Assembly: GCA_026119935.1 (NCBI GenBank)
Contig: JALRMH010000057.1
Coordinates: 124,001-188,000 of the forward strand
DNA length: 64,000 bases
Source: Endothia cerciana
Lineage: Eukaryota; Ascomycota; Sordariomycetes; Diaporthales; Cryphonectriaceae
Direction of reading: 5' to 3'
Shown: positions 44,601 to 55,676 of the stretch, in pieces
Numbering within the stretch: the stretch's first letter is position 1
Layout: each line of letters opens with the position of its first letter
The notes under the pieces: model-generated
Told to the model about the DNA's origin: nothing
Seen by the model: only the letters and a program-made list of their open reading frames with translations
The model's database searches: none
Translations under genes and position numbers: made by a program

Positions 44601-47494
44601 AATTAACTTGTCCAACAACAACAGCATAAGAAAACAACAGGATCAAATGATTGACTGGCTTTGCCTTGCCAACCTAGGTAATCTGTGATTTATTAATACT
44701 ATGGAACCGTTCCGTAAAGAATGCATGACCTCAGGGGCTCATCCTTCTCATAATAATGGCTCTGAGCATTGCGCTCGAAGCCAGACAAGGCTGCCGACGA
44801 CTATATCATTGAGACCAGAAATCATTGTTTTCTGCTGACAACCGAGCATATCACTCTTGATTTCGATGACCAAATGCATCGAAGTAATCATGTAGCCCTG
44901 CCGGCTATTGGTCCGGAGGTCTAGGCAGATTGCTGGAGTAAGGAACAGGACACCGAGCCTTAAACAGGGAATCATAGAGATGCACTGCTGCATTCTTGAG
45001 GACGATACAATGATTATCAGGCTCACTAATGAGGAATATCAGAAGCCCTTCATCGGTACTGCCGAATTTCCAATTGGCTGAAGATCTATTTTGGAGATTA
45101 CTGTCTAAAATAGTTCCCAGGCCTTACTAGGATCTCAGCTTTTGGTATATTGGGTCTATCTATGAAACTCCTGTCTCCTGGACATTCTGAGAGCTAGGGA
45201 AAGATGCTGATTAGGTTCAGCACAGTTGAATTTACTTGCATTGAACATAGGTATGTTTTATTTTGGTCAATTGCAAGCGTCCCTGTATTATTATAGCAAC
45301 TACGGTTCAGCGGAAGAGGATCCATCAACCCTTGACACGTCCTTGACTCGAGGCTTATCTTCGAATTGGATATGCATGGCAGCTGCAGTGGCGACCCGTA
45401 TCTCTGGGTGATGATCAAGTCTTCCGGACTGTGTGTTGTAAAGTATGCTCCTTGCCACGGATTTCCAAATCGACAGTCACCTGGGCATTCAGCCTGAACC
45501 ATCGCGTGTGCAAGCTCTCGCGAGATAACACACGCCTTTCCTGTTCCGATACACGATTCGTTCAATCTGCTCGTGGAAGTGAGCATGTTTCGAGTGTTAT
45601 TACCTGTAGATTTGGCAAGACCTGCATGAAAGCATGTCTTGGACAATACGAAGTCGACGGAATTGATTCTTCAGTGCAGCTGAGATGAACAGCGAATCTG
45701 ACAAATCATACGAGCTCACTTGGATGACTCAAATAGTTCAATTACAAGCTAGATTATGTCTCTCCAAAGTGTGAGACATCCGCTCGTTCTGGAAACCAGG
45801 AACATAGCACATTATTCTTCTGGCCACTAGATCAGAGCACATGCCACACCTCAATCAAAGGATTGACTCCTGACAGCCCGTACCCTATCCTTCTACGAGA
45901 TTTTCCGTGGACCCTTCTCGGTAAGACCCGAGTGTCTGTCTAACCCGCGTCTCATTTGCGAGCTGTAAGGGCGTTTGCTTTTTCCGAGGGAGCACAGGCG
46001 TGATCGGCCGCTTACGTGTAGCCAAGGATGTGATTTTCCCGCGAGTAGATGCAAAAGGCATAGCCAATGGTCTCAGGCAAAACAACAAGAAGGCTAGCCA
46101 TGCATAAAAGGGTCCGATCTAGAGTAGAGTTAGAGACATCGTAATCAAACTGTCATGGACTTCCCGACTCAATGAACACATGTCAATCTTTGCCCTTCAT
46201 TTCATGGTGCTGGAATTGATCATTTAATCCGACACAATCCGGATGGGGCCTTGTAGCACAAGCTGGATAGCAACGGGACCTCGGGAAGCTGCATACAATC
46301 CAGCCACAGGAGTGGTCTCACAAGCTTTTGATGGTGCTGGGACATTCCTGACATCTGGGATGTACTGGAGGAACTGGGTCCACAGGAGTTCCAGCCTGGT
46401 GGACCGAAGTCTGACTGTAGGCAATGCAGAAGGCCTGCAAGGGAGCTGCCACCTCGTCGGTACCTTGTGGTTTGTCTGCTCGGGGTTTAGCGGGAACAAA
46501 GAGGCAATGCGTCAGGTCGAATCTTCCACAGTCACAATTTCCCTCCACTCTACTTGCTTCTGTAGGCCTGCTGTTTGTTGTCTGGAGCCGACGGTGGGTC
46601 GGCTAGTCTAATAGAATCCCAGGCAGCAGAGGTCCAGCACTAATCATGTAGGGACCTAGGTAGGAGTGGTAAACAACGACCGGCCACCACTAACGGGAGG
46701 TCGACTGCAGATGCAATCTAGAGACTAGACAAAACATCAGCCATTCGTTATCCTTTGTCTTCATTTCCACTGGTGACATGCCAAGACGTCAATAATTTAT
46801 GTGCTGCACAGTGACTGGAAGGAACTTTTATAGCCGGAGTTTAGAGCATAGAGCGGATCGCCTGTCCAACGTTGGTATCGCCAAGCAAGCGTGCTTCACT
46901 TTCAATATGACATGTGGCCTGCCATCCGAGACGAGATTCAGAGATAACAGCTGAGAGATTTTTACTTTTGTATGCCACCCTGCTTGAGCTAAGTAGTCGC
47001 TTTAGCGACGCAGACAGGGAAGAGAGCCGCTGGGTGCCCTGGTCCTGCCGGTTGTCCTGCTTTATGTGTGGCGAGTCTCTCGGGAAGACACATGAGCCTA
47101 TCTCAATGACGGGCGGAAGAATCTGCGCAGACACGACCTACCGCAGCCGCACGTCGGGCTAGAATGCTGTCATCCGTCCCGCTGTCCCGTATTCCCCGTG
47201 GGTTTTGGCTGAATGCCGCCTCGTCCGTGCTCACATCCATGGGGGCTCGGCTTGCTTTTGTGGGTACGAAGGAGTTGGCGGGCAGTATGAGCTCAAGGTT
47301 TGCGTATGGCAAATGGATATAAAGCCTCGCAAATCACACGCCATAAAGGACGGTCCCTTTGATCCAACCTCACAGGATTCCCGTTGTCCAGTGCCTGTGA
47401 GCAGTGCTGAGCCCCGTTGGAGGTTGTCCACTCGTTTCTTCTTACGCTCGTTCCATTGCTTGACCACCTGGCCGAGTCTTGTTCACATCACACC
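41635..47494. other. Gene-poor, A/T-richer stretch of about 5.9 kb
   Basis: Upstream of ARB1 (-) and of the Ser/Thr-rich gene (+). From about 42 kb to 47 kb base composition is clearly less G/C-rich than elsewhere and simple repeats are scarce. Several short segments read like protein but connect to no full gene: minus strand about 43860-43615, minus 45600-45194, and + 42618-43100. I recognised no transposase, reverse transcriptase or terminal repeats. It may hold degenerate or lineage-specific genes. Confidence 0.45.
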
Positions 47495-49016
47495 ATGCAT
47501 ACGGTACTCCATCTAGCGTTGCTGGCTACAGGGTGAGAATCCTCTGCTTGTGCCTAAATTATGGCCGTTCTCTAGACGAGACAAGGCAAGACATGACTGA
47601 CACGACACACATCCCAGAGTCATCAGCGTCCTGAGCCACGAAGGGCAGAATGAAAGGCCCAAGGTAATCAAGGACAGGCAGGAATATGGCTGGCCTACGG
47701 AGGGGTGGCCTACCTTAACGGTCACGGAGACACTGACGGTCCTCGAATCCTATGCGCCATCGACTGTCACGGTCTCGATCGAGGCTCCTTGCACCTTGAC
47801 AGCTAGAACATCTGGCCTGTTGACCGGTACTGGAGGCTCCCCATCATCTTCTACTGCTGGTCCATATGGCAACGGCACTTCTATCTCCTCTGCTCAAGGG
47901 ACAGGAACATTGCCTCTGTCGACTGGTGTCTCCTCGGTAGGACCTGTGTCAGGCTCAGAGCCTTCAACGTTGTCTTCATCAAAGCGATTCAATTCTACTG
48001 GCACGGGATTCCCGGCCCCACCATCGTCCACGGCCGGTGTCTGGGGTAATTCCTCATCTCTTGCCACGGCCTCGCCTTCAAGTCCTTGGGGAGGGTATCA
48101 CACGGGCACCGGGACCGGCTCTCCTTCATCTTCTTCGGGCATCTACGGCAACACGTCTTCAAGCGGCCCTGTGCCAACTTCCGGATCAGCGCCATCAGGA
48201 ACTGGATACAGCACCCGCCTCCCGGAGACAAGTATCTATAGTAACACTTCGTCAACTGGACCCTTCTCAGCGACCAAATCTTCCCCCCCTGGGACCGGCG
48301 CCAGTACCTTGGCCTCTTCATCTGCTGTTTATACTGGTACCACAACGCCATTGACATGGCCCACCACTGCGTGGTCGAGCCTCGGTGAAGGGCACTCTTC
48401 TTCCTCCGCTCCTACGAGTGTTCCTTTCTCATCGAACCTCACGTCCATCATAACCCGCGGCACAACGCTTACGATCGTCAGCTCGGCCGGTGCTACTTCT
48501 ACTGCCCAGAGCAACTCCAGCGTCATCAGTTATTCCACTTCGACTCTTATAGTAGATACAACCCTGACCATCACGCAGACCCAGACCTCGAGTCCTACAT
48601 CGAGCTTGAGTACAGGCTATAACTCCTCGACGGTTTCTGTAGGGGCAGTCAGCCAATCGAGCAGCCTCTCGGTCGTCCCTTCATCCGGGCTTCCAGTCCC
48701 AAGTGCAACAAACACCCCCACCTCTTCTCCTACATCCCTGGAACCATCATCCTTCTCCACCGCCCTGAAGACTACGACGATCCCGAGCTCCAGCGCACCG
48801 GCATTTACGCCTCTGCCATATGGCGGCAATGGGTGGGGAAACCCGGGCCGACCAGGTGAGGGAGGCCACTCGGGAGGCCACTCGGGAGGCAGACCTGGTG
48901 AGGGTGGCCATCGCGGAGGGGACGATCCCTGGGCTGATAATAAGGGGCGTCCGGGAGAAGGGGGCCGTCCGTCGAGGGATGGGTGGGGCGATCGTCCCCA
49001 CGGAAGGGCTTGGTGA
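47495..49016 (+). CDS. Secreted Ser/Thr-rich protein with Gly/His/Arg-rich tail (adhesin-like)
   Basis: No known enzyme family. A short first exon (47495-47532) encodes MHTVLHLALLAT; an 85-base intron (GTGAGA...CAG, 47533-47617) joins it to GVISVLSHEGQNERPKV, forming a signal peptide. Mature sequence starts with EYGWPTEGWPTLTVTETLTV and VTVSIEAPC, the TVTVTE style of fungal surface glycoproteins. Then come about 330 residues of Ser/Thr/Gly/Pro-rich sequence with loose repeats around YGNGTS, VWGNSS, IYGNTS, IYSNTS and TGTG, rich in N-glycosylation sites. The end is different: GWGNPGRPGEGGHSGGHSGG, RPGEGGHRGGDDPW, KGRPGEGGRPSRDGWGDRPH. There is no hydrophobic GPI tail, so secretion or wall trapping is more likely than anchoring. 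478 residues; function not inferable. Confidence 0.7.
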
Positions 49017-49911
49017 AAGCCTTGGTAGACGTGTTTACCTTGAGTCACACAACCCTTCCAGTGTCAGAGCCTGACAAGAGGTGTCCAGCGGCACGACTTT
49101 CCGATCTCTGCTGCTCTCAGCTCTGAACAAGACACCGCACATTTTCATGGCCAACGAGTGGGCACGATCTTGTGCTTGTGAGGCAGTTGCTCTTACTTTC
49201 TTGACGCTCCTTGGCTGCCTATTATTCCAACATTACATACTTGAACTATCTCTGCTGAGCAACAATACATACTCCCACGGGAACAACTTGCTCCCATATT
49301 ATATCTAAAGGATACATCCTGTAGCATGTGACTGACCCGGCATCGAAAGGTAGGACTCAAGTCATAGAATCTAGAGCACAGGCAAGAATTCGCTGCCGGC
49401 TGATCCCTGGTAGTGAAGTGGAATTAGGCTCTTGCATGATATGCTCGCTAGATTGTGACTACCGTCCTCGTCCGGCGCTACTATGGTATTTGCACGACAC
49501 AGTGCTAAGGGTTCCGGAGTAAAAAGGTCAACCCAGCGCTGCGCGTAGTCTCATGTCGGATACCGTGGCGGGTTCCTCCTGCCTCCCAGAACTGCCTTAG
49601 CCTAACCACCGAATGTGCCGGTGCAAGGGCGATGTCCTCCGACGCGTCGGAATCACTATCCCGGCCTGCCATGGTGAAATCTGGCTCCCCTTGTGCGCGA
49701 GGTCGCCTCTCAACACCTTGCTCCCAGATATCGACAAGCCCCCTGGGCATAGAATAGAACCGCACGGGCACCCATGACTCGGGGGTGATCTGGTTGCGGC
49801 CTTTGGCTCCTTACAGCCGTCGTGACCTTCGGAGCCGTGAATGAGTTCTGGTAGGGGCCGGTATTAACATTTGCTTGCCAAGGTCTCACTCACGACATCC
49901 GATGCCGATCC
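49017..49911. other. Convergent spacer
   Basis: About 900 bases between the Ser/Thr-rich gene (+) and the NAD kinase gene (-). A minus-strand frame at 49505-49771 reads like protein (FYSMPRGLVDIWEQ) but no family was recognised and it lacks a clear start. Confidence 0.35.
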
Positions 49912-51282
49912 TCACGAGGACTCCTTTCCGAATGGGTAATTGAACTTCAGCAAGCCGTTGAGCCCCCCGACCCACCCATCGTCATCCTCCTCATCAGCCG
50001 GCTCCGCGCCGGTGTGGTGATCTCTGATGACACAAGGGACGCCACCCGACCAGTTGCCGTCGTCAGATTTTGTGATGGTCTCCCCCTGGACGCGAATTTC
50101 CATGCCCGGGCTTGCGCCGGTACGCCTCTTGCCGTCGATGCTGACCTCGAGCTCACGACCCCGGTTCCTCTCGCTGAGGCGGAGGACCACCTTGGTATCT
50201 AGGGGCAGCACGAGGGGCCGGAAGCTGAGGCTCCTGGGGCAGATGGGGGTAATGAGCAGGGAGCCGACGAGGGGATGAACAATAGCACCGCCGGCGCTGA
50301 GGGAATAAGCGGTGGAACCGGTAGGCGTGCTGACCAGGATGCCGTCGCAGATGGCCTCGGTCAGGAAGTGGTTGTTAACAAAGACATCGATGATGGCCAG
50401 GTGAGGCTGGCCGCCCCGGTGGAGGAGCAGCTCGTTGACAGCGTGAAAGGTCGGGGGCACCTTGACAGGAGGAACCCAGCCGGGGATGCCCAGGGCGGCC
50501 TCCTGCTCGGCGCTCAGGGGCATGAGGCGCAACCTCTGGTGGGCCTCGGCGGTGGAGGTGGGCATGAGCTGGCTGTTGATGTTCTTGCCCTCCTCGTCGT
50601 AGACGCCGACCTTGAGGCGGTGGCGCAGGAGGATCTTGGGCCTGGCGGACGCGGGGGCGTCACCGCTGGTGTAGACACGGGTCCAGGCATCCTTGAACTC
50701 CCCAAACTTCCACTCGCCGAGGAAGCCCAAGGTGCCCATGCTGAAGGAGAGGATGGGAGGGACGCTAGACTGCAGGGAGAACAGGCTTGCGGCGCGGAGG
50801 ATGGTGCCGTCGCCGCCGAGGGTGGTGACGAGATCGATCTTATGGGGGAACTGGGTGGCAGGATCGCTCCGGGCGGTGGAGTAGACGGGGAAGGGCAGAT
50901 TATGGTGGATGCGGTCGGCGATACGGCTCTCGAAGACGATGTTGATGTCCGGATAGTTGTCGTGCAGGTGGTGGGCAAAGCGCGCGGCGTCCTGCACGAC
51001 CTTGGGGGCGTGGAGCTTGGGGATGAGCAGGATGTTCCTGGGTGTCTGGCTCCAGTGGAGGGTGAGCAGGCCTACGGAGGTCTCATGATACAAGGGGCTG
51101 ATCCTGTCGGGGAGGGCGGAGACATCGCGGATCTCTCGTAGGCGGGATGAGGCCGAGAAGGGGCGGGTACGTGACCAGAGGGCCGGCGCGAGCGGCGAGA
51201 GTGATGGAGGTAATCTGGGACTGTTCCGGAGAGGGGCGTCCAGCCAGATAGCGGGTGGCCTCCTGAGCACAGCGACGGTCAT
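49912..51282 (-). CDS. POS5: Mitochondrial NAD(H) kinase, Pos5-like
   Basis: Phosphorylates NAD(H) to NADP(H) using ATP; Pos5-type enzymes supply NADPH in the mitochondrial matrix. The ATG at 51282 gives an Arg/Ser/Pro-rich, acid-poor presequence (MTVAVLRRPPAIWLDAPLRN, RTRPFSASSRLREI); the frame is open further upstream but lacks conserved sequence there. 456 residues, no intron. Family motifs: TTLGGDGTILRAASLFS (GGDGT at 156-160), FSMGTLGFLGEWKF, AVNELLLHRGGQPHLAIIDV (Asn-Glu at 283-284), DGILVSTPTGSTAYSLSAGG (about 313-332) and ITPICPRSLSFRPLVLP. The end (SIDGKRRTGASPGMEIRVQ, then an acidic insert AEPADEEDDDGW and LKFNYPFGKESS) matches Pos5-like fungal proteins. Confidence 0.93.
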   Translation of the reverse strand: MTVAVLRRPPAIWLDAPLRNSPRLPPSLSPLAPALWSRTRPFSASSRLREIRDVSALPDRISPLYHETSVGLLTLHWSQTPRNILLIPKLHAPKVVQDAARFAHHLHDNYPDINIVFESRIADRIHHNLPFPVYSTARSDPATQFPHKIDLVTTLGGDGTILRAASLFSLQSSVPPILSFSMGTLGFLGEWKFGEFKDAWTRVYTSGDAPASARPKILLRHRLKVGVYDEEGKNINSQLMPTSTAEAHQRLRLMPLSAEQEAALGIPGWVPPVKVPPTFHAVNELLLHRGGQPHLAIIDVFVNNHFLTEAICDGILVSTPTGSTAYSLSAGGAIVHPLVGSLLITPICPRSLSFRPLVLPLDTKVVLRLSERNRGRELEVSIDGKRRTGASPGMEIRVQGETITKSDDGNWSGGVPCVIRDHHTGAEPADEEDDDGWVGGLNGLLKFNYPFGKESS

Positions 51283-52223
51283 CCTCACGAAGGATGATCC
51301 GGAGAAGTAGTGGAAGCGCAGGCAAAGGAAGAAGGAGGCCGGCGACCCTAGTACAGCTGGTCCGAGGGAGAGCCAGACGGCGATCGTGGATGCGATCGTG
51401 GATGCGGTCCTGGATGTGACTGCGAGGGTGGTGACCAGGGCGGGGACGGGGAGCAACAATGATGACCCGACATCCTCACCCTTGCGTGATGTGAAGTGTA
51501 GCTGGCTCGAGGGGGGAAGACAGAGGGTGTATGCTCCTACACTGGCGAACCTGTCGGGCGCTGGGCTTCGTGTAGACCGAGCTGCGTTGTGCCCCCCACT
51601 GCTGGGAATAACCCTCTCAGGGATGGTGAAGACCCTGATCACTCAGCTGTTTGCATGTTCGGATGCCCTAAGGAGTCGAGTCTCGGGATGGAGGGGCGGT
51701 GGTGACTGATGATAGTTTGTTGATGAGCAATGAAGGGATCGAATATAAAAAGGAAAAGAAGGGGAGGAAGAGATGTGAAATGTCGAGCAGCCAATGAAGA
51801 GGACCAGAATGTTACCCCAGGTTCGTCATATTCTAGTTGACCCCACTTGAGGCTCGTTCTGAGGTTGTCCAAGGCCGTAGTACATCCGTATAGACTGTAC
51901 GTGAGGAGGTACATACCCCAACCCGTACGTGCACGTGCACGTGCACGTCAAGAGGCCCACCGGAGCCAAGGACGATGGGTTATTCCGGGGCACGCTCTGA
52001 TTGGCCATATGTAGCCGCCCCTGGCAGTCTGGGTAGTGACGTACGGCTTACATAGATAGATAGTAGGTAGTACCACCACCACGGCACCGAGGTACACAGC
52101 ACCGGAGCTGCCGGGATCCTGCTGCAGACATTGAACCTCGAGAAGAAGAGCAGGGCAGCGCCATGACAGCCACGCTCCGTCTCACCCCATGATCATCTTC
52201 AACCAGCAAATTAGCCAGTCGGC

Positions 52224-52268
<45 letters not shown>

Positions 52269-52892
52269 CCAGTGCCAGTGCCAGGGCTGTCGACCGAATG
52301 AGAGAGAGAGAGAGAGAGAGAGCCCTAGAGCCTGCCTGTGCCTGCTGCTGCTGCTGCTGCTGACGACTAACCTTCCACCCCTCCTTCATCCTCGGCTCCG
52401 GCTCTGAGCTCTCCAACAAAGACACCTCCCAACGCCATCTCGACTACTCCCCACCCCCTCTCCCTCCTTCAGGATGCATCACTGACACCTGCCGCCCTGC
52501 TCTGTCTTTCTTCTTTCTCTGTCGCCTCGCTGTTGCCGCTGCTGTCTAGGTGCTGCTGCCGCCGACCGCGCGTGCGAACTGATAGTGCCCGCGACGGTTG
52601 CAGACGACGAGGCGGACAGGACGACGACCTCGAGGGATCAAGAGGACCACGCCGGCAGCAGTCTTGCTCTGTCTTGGCCGCACCGCAGTGCGCACGCGAC
52701 CAACTGACCATACCTCCATAAACCCACGATAGCGACCGTCTGCCCGACTCGACCCAGACACGCATAGACCCCGCCTTCGCCCTACCTCCCTCCTACCATA
52801 ATACTGTCGACCCCTCCTCAGGCGTGCCTCCTGCGTGCCCCTCCTCCCGCGAAGCATAGCATACCGTCCGCACCGTCATCACCGCCTCCGTC
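51283..52892. other. Divergent promoter region NAD kinase / acyltransferase
   Basis: About 1.6 kb between divergent genes. Contains a GTGCAC palindromic repeat near 51926-51948, the (CCAG)10, GA and CTG tracts at 52.2-52.4 kb, and pyrimidine-rich DNA before the acyltransferase start. No gene seen. Confidence 0.4.
52227..52266. repeat. (CCAG)10 repeat
   Basis: Ten perfect CCAG units, closely followed by a (GA)n tract at 52300-52322 and a short CTG tract near 52346-52363. Confidence 0.9.
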
Positions 52893-54514
52893 ATGGCCGG
52901 CGACCTGCGCAGGCGGCCACAGCCCTCTTCCGGGATCCCGCCCGCTCCGAAGCTCTCCTCAGCACCTGGCGCAGACCAAGATGACCTCTCCAGGATATCA
53001 CATCCCTCGGGCAGGGAGAAGAAGAGCGCCCTCACCCAGTTCATGCGCGGCTTCAGCTTCGTTGCCTACTTCCTGCTCTGCTGTGTCGCGTGCGTCGCCC
53101 GCCCCCCCCCCTTCCCCATCTCGCTACCTCTTGGCCGGCCACCCTGAGCTAACCTCGCCCCTCTTCAGCATCAACATCACCCAGTTCATTGGCGCTCCTC
53201 TGTACTGGATAAACCGCGACCTTTACTATGCCTACATGGCCTTGACCAAGGAATCCTTTGGCCTCTTGATAGTAACCATGACCAAGGTCTGGGGGCCCAC
53301 CACGATACGCATCAGCGGCGACCCCTCTGTCGCCGGCCAGATCACTCGTGCCCCGGATGGTCGTGTCGAGTTCGACTTCCCTGATCGCATGGTCATGATA
53401 GCAAACCATCAGGTACGTCCGCTGACGAGGTATGGTCGCTTGTCCGGCCCTCTCTTGCCGCCCCCTAACCCCTCCGTACGGCGCCGGGGCGTCGTTTTGC
53501 GTTAGGGAATGCGCAACCGCCAGGGACTTGTAGGCGGGCACACAAGCATTCCACGTATCCTTGTCTGGCTGACTCTCATCATAGATCTACACCGACTGGC
53601 TGTACCTCTGGTGGGTGGGCTACGCGAACAACCCCCGCATGCACGGTTACCTGTACATCATCCTCAAGGAGTCCCTGAAGTACATCCCCGTCATCGGGCC
53701 AGGCATGATGTTCTACGGATTCATCTTCATGTCCCGCAAGATGGCCGTCGACCAGCCCCGCATGGCCTATCGCCTCGGCAAGCTCAAGATGCTACACACC
53801 GCCCCCGACGGCAGGGAGTATCTGAATCCCATGTGGCTGCTGCTCTTCCCCGAGGGAACCAACCTGTCCGACAACGGCAGGGTGAAGTCCGCGAAATGGG
53901 CAGAGAAGACCGGCATCGGGGATTGTGCACATGTCCTACTGCCGCGGAGCTCCGGCATGTACTTTGTGCTCAAGGAGCTCAAGGGCACCGTCGACTACGT
54001 CTACGACTGTACCGTCGCCTACGAGGGCATCCCGTGAGTGCTTGTCCCGCCCTGTCCGTCCGTCCCAAGGCTAGGCCTTGAGGGCCGCATCTCGGCTCCG
54101 ACGCCCCTCTGCTGACCCTGACCCCACAGCCGCGGCGGATATGGCGAGGAGTACTTCACGCTGTCCGGTACCTACTTTCAAGGCCGGCCTCCCAAGTCTG
54201 TCAACTTCTACTGGCGCCGGTTCCGCATCGACGACATACCCCTGGACGATCACGACAGCTTTGACGCGTGGCTGCTGGAGCGGTGGTATGAAAAGGATGC
54301 CCTAATGGAGACGTATGTAGGCACCGGCCGCTTCCCGCCCATGGCCGCCGCACCGGGTGTGGCCAAGGCCGATCACAACAACTATATCGAGACCGAAGTC
54401 CGTACGAAGTACTGGTGGGAGTTCCTACGGATTTTTGTTGTCGTCGGCGTGTTTGCCCTGCTGGGTAACATTGTCGCTAAGATCTGGCATATGTCTGCAC
54501 ATGTGTTGGGCTGA
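52893..54514 (+). CDS. Lysophospholipid acyltransferase of the AGPAT/LCLAT1 type (Cst26-like)
   Basis: An ER membrane O-acyltransferase that adds fatty acyl chains to lysophosphatidic acid or lysophosphatidylinositol. Four exons in frame (52893-53089, 53169-53412, 53585-54033, 54130-54514; introns 79, 172, 96) give 424 residues. A membrane segment (FSFVAYFLLCCVA) follows a hydrophilic N-terminus. The catalytic HX4D motif is split by intron 2: NHQ-IYTDWLYLWW, His146 and Asp151. Later motifs: LKYIPVIGPGMMFYGFIFMS and LLLFPEGTNLSDN (FPEGT 235-239). The acyltransferase C-terminal domain (YDCTVAYEGIPRGGYGEEYF, VNFYWRRFRIDDIPLDDHD) and a final membrane helix (FLRIFVVVGVFALLGNIVAK) match the LCLAT1/Cst26 branch rather than short AGPATs. 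Exact lyso-lipid specificity cannot be read. Confidence 0.93.
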
Positions 54515-55676
54515 CCGGTCACTTGGAACGTCTGACGATACTTGAGTCTCCACTTAACGCGGTCGTTGGAGGTACCTGGCCTTGGGGATTCCGCGCTTCG
54601 TGGGCAGCTTCGTACGGTTTACCACTGCAGTAATGGGAAATCCAGGAACCAGTTGACACACATCGGGGCTAGAGGAGGGCTATACCATGGGCGGACGGTT
54701 TCGGTTCTTTGTTTTGATCTCGGAGCGGCGTCGTTTTGGCCGGTGTTTGAACTAGCGTCGGCAAACTTTCTGTTAAGGGAGGCACATGTCTATATTTTCC
54801 CCCAAGATCCGGGAACCTCAATCAAACGAACAAGGCCAAGCCTGTGACCACATATTTGGACTGCTGACGTTACCTGGGCTAGAACCACCAAGGGATTCCT
54901 GTCTGAGGTGTGGAGAGCTCGACGTCCTCGCAAAAAGAAAGAGCGTATAACAGCCCAAATTGTCTTTCCCTGCAGTAGAGCCGTGCGGTCCCTCCTATGT
55001 GCGGGCACGCACTCCTCCACGATCAGATGCACCCTCCCGCGTGCCGAGTCTCGTGTATACACGTCTTCTCCTTTGAGATGACTGGTATGCTCATCCTCCG
55101 TAGCCAGTCTCCTCCAGGCCATCGTGTGATACATAATGAAAAGACCCTAGCGCTAGGTTGTACGTGGCATTCAGGCCGGTCACCTGGTCTTGTTCCCTAG
55201 CTCTTCAAGGCGATTGCTCCTATCACCCATCTCAAAGTACAACCAACCACCCGAGCCATTACAGGAGCTCTTGCACATTTGCTCGTATCCACGCTGGAGT
55301 AAGATTTGAGCAATCGACGACTGAATTGTCAAAAGGTATATATATATTCCTTTGTGAGCCGCTCTAGACACCAATTGGAATCCTCTGCCACGGTCCATGA
55401 ATCCAAGGTTCTCTCGGAAGAACTGGTTGCTTCGGCAGTAGTGGCATGAGTTCTCCCATGCCGAGGGCCGTCTTTTCAAAACCATCCTTGGTTATCAAAT
55501 ATCATGTGTTAAACGGTAAGCTTGAACCTGGTTGGAGCGGGGGTGTTTAAGTTCCGCGTATTCAGATCTCGTTGCAAGTTAGAGATGACATGGAGATGAT
55601 AGCGATGTCCCGAGGTCGCCCAGAACACACTAGCCGCCCCCCTGGCGATCGACGGACTGCCAATTACCCACGGCCC
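54515..55676. other. Convergent spacer
   Basis: About 1.2 kb between the acyltransferase (+) and RGS-LOV (-) stop codons. No gene, repeat or RNA recognised. Confidence 0.4.

Noticed and set aside
41635..47494. Possible transposon or Starship-type element in the A/T-rich stretch
   Set aside because: No transposase, tyrosine recombinase, reverse transcriptase motif, target-site duplication or terminal repeat could be recognised by eye.
51290..51642. N-terminal extension of the NAD kinase frame to 576 codons
   Set aside because: The extra 120 codons lack conserved motifs, while ATG 51282 begins a typical mitochondrial presequence.
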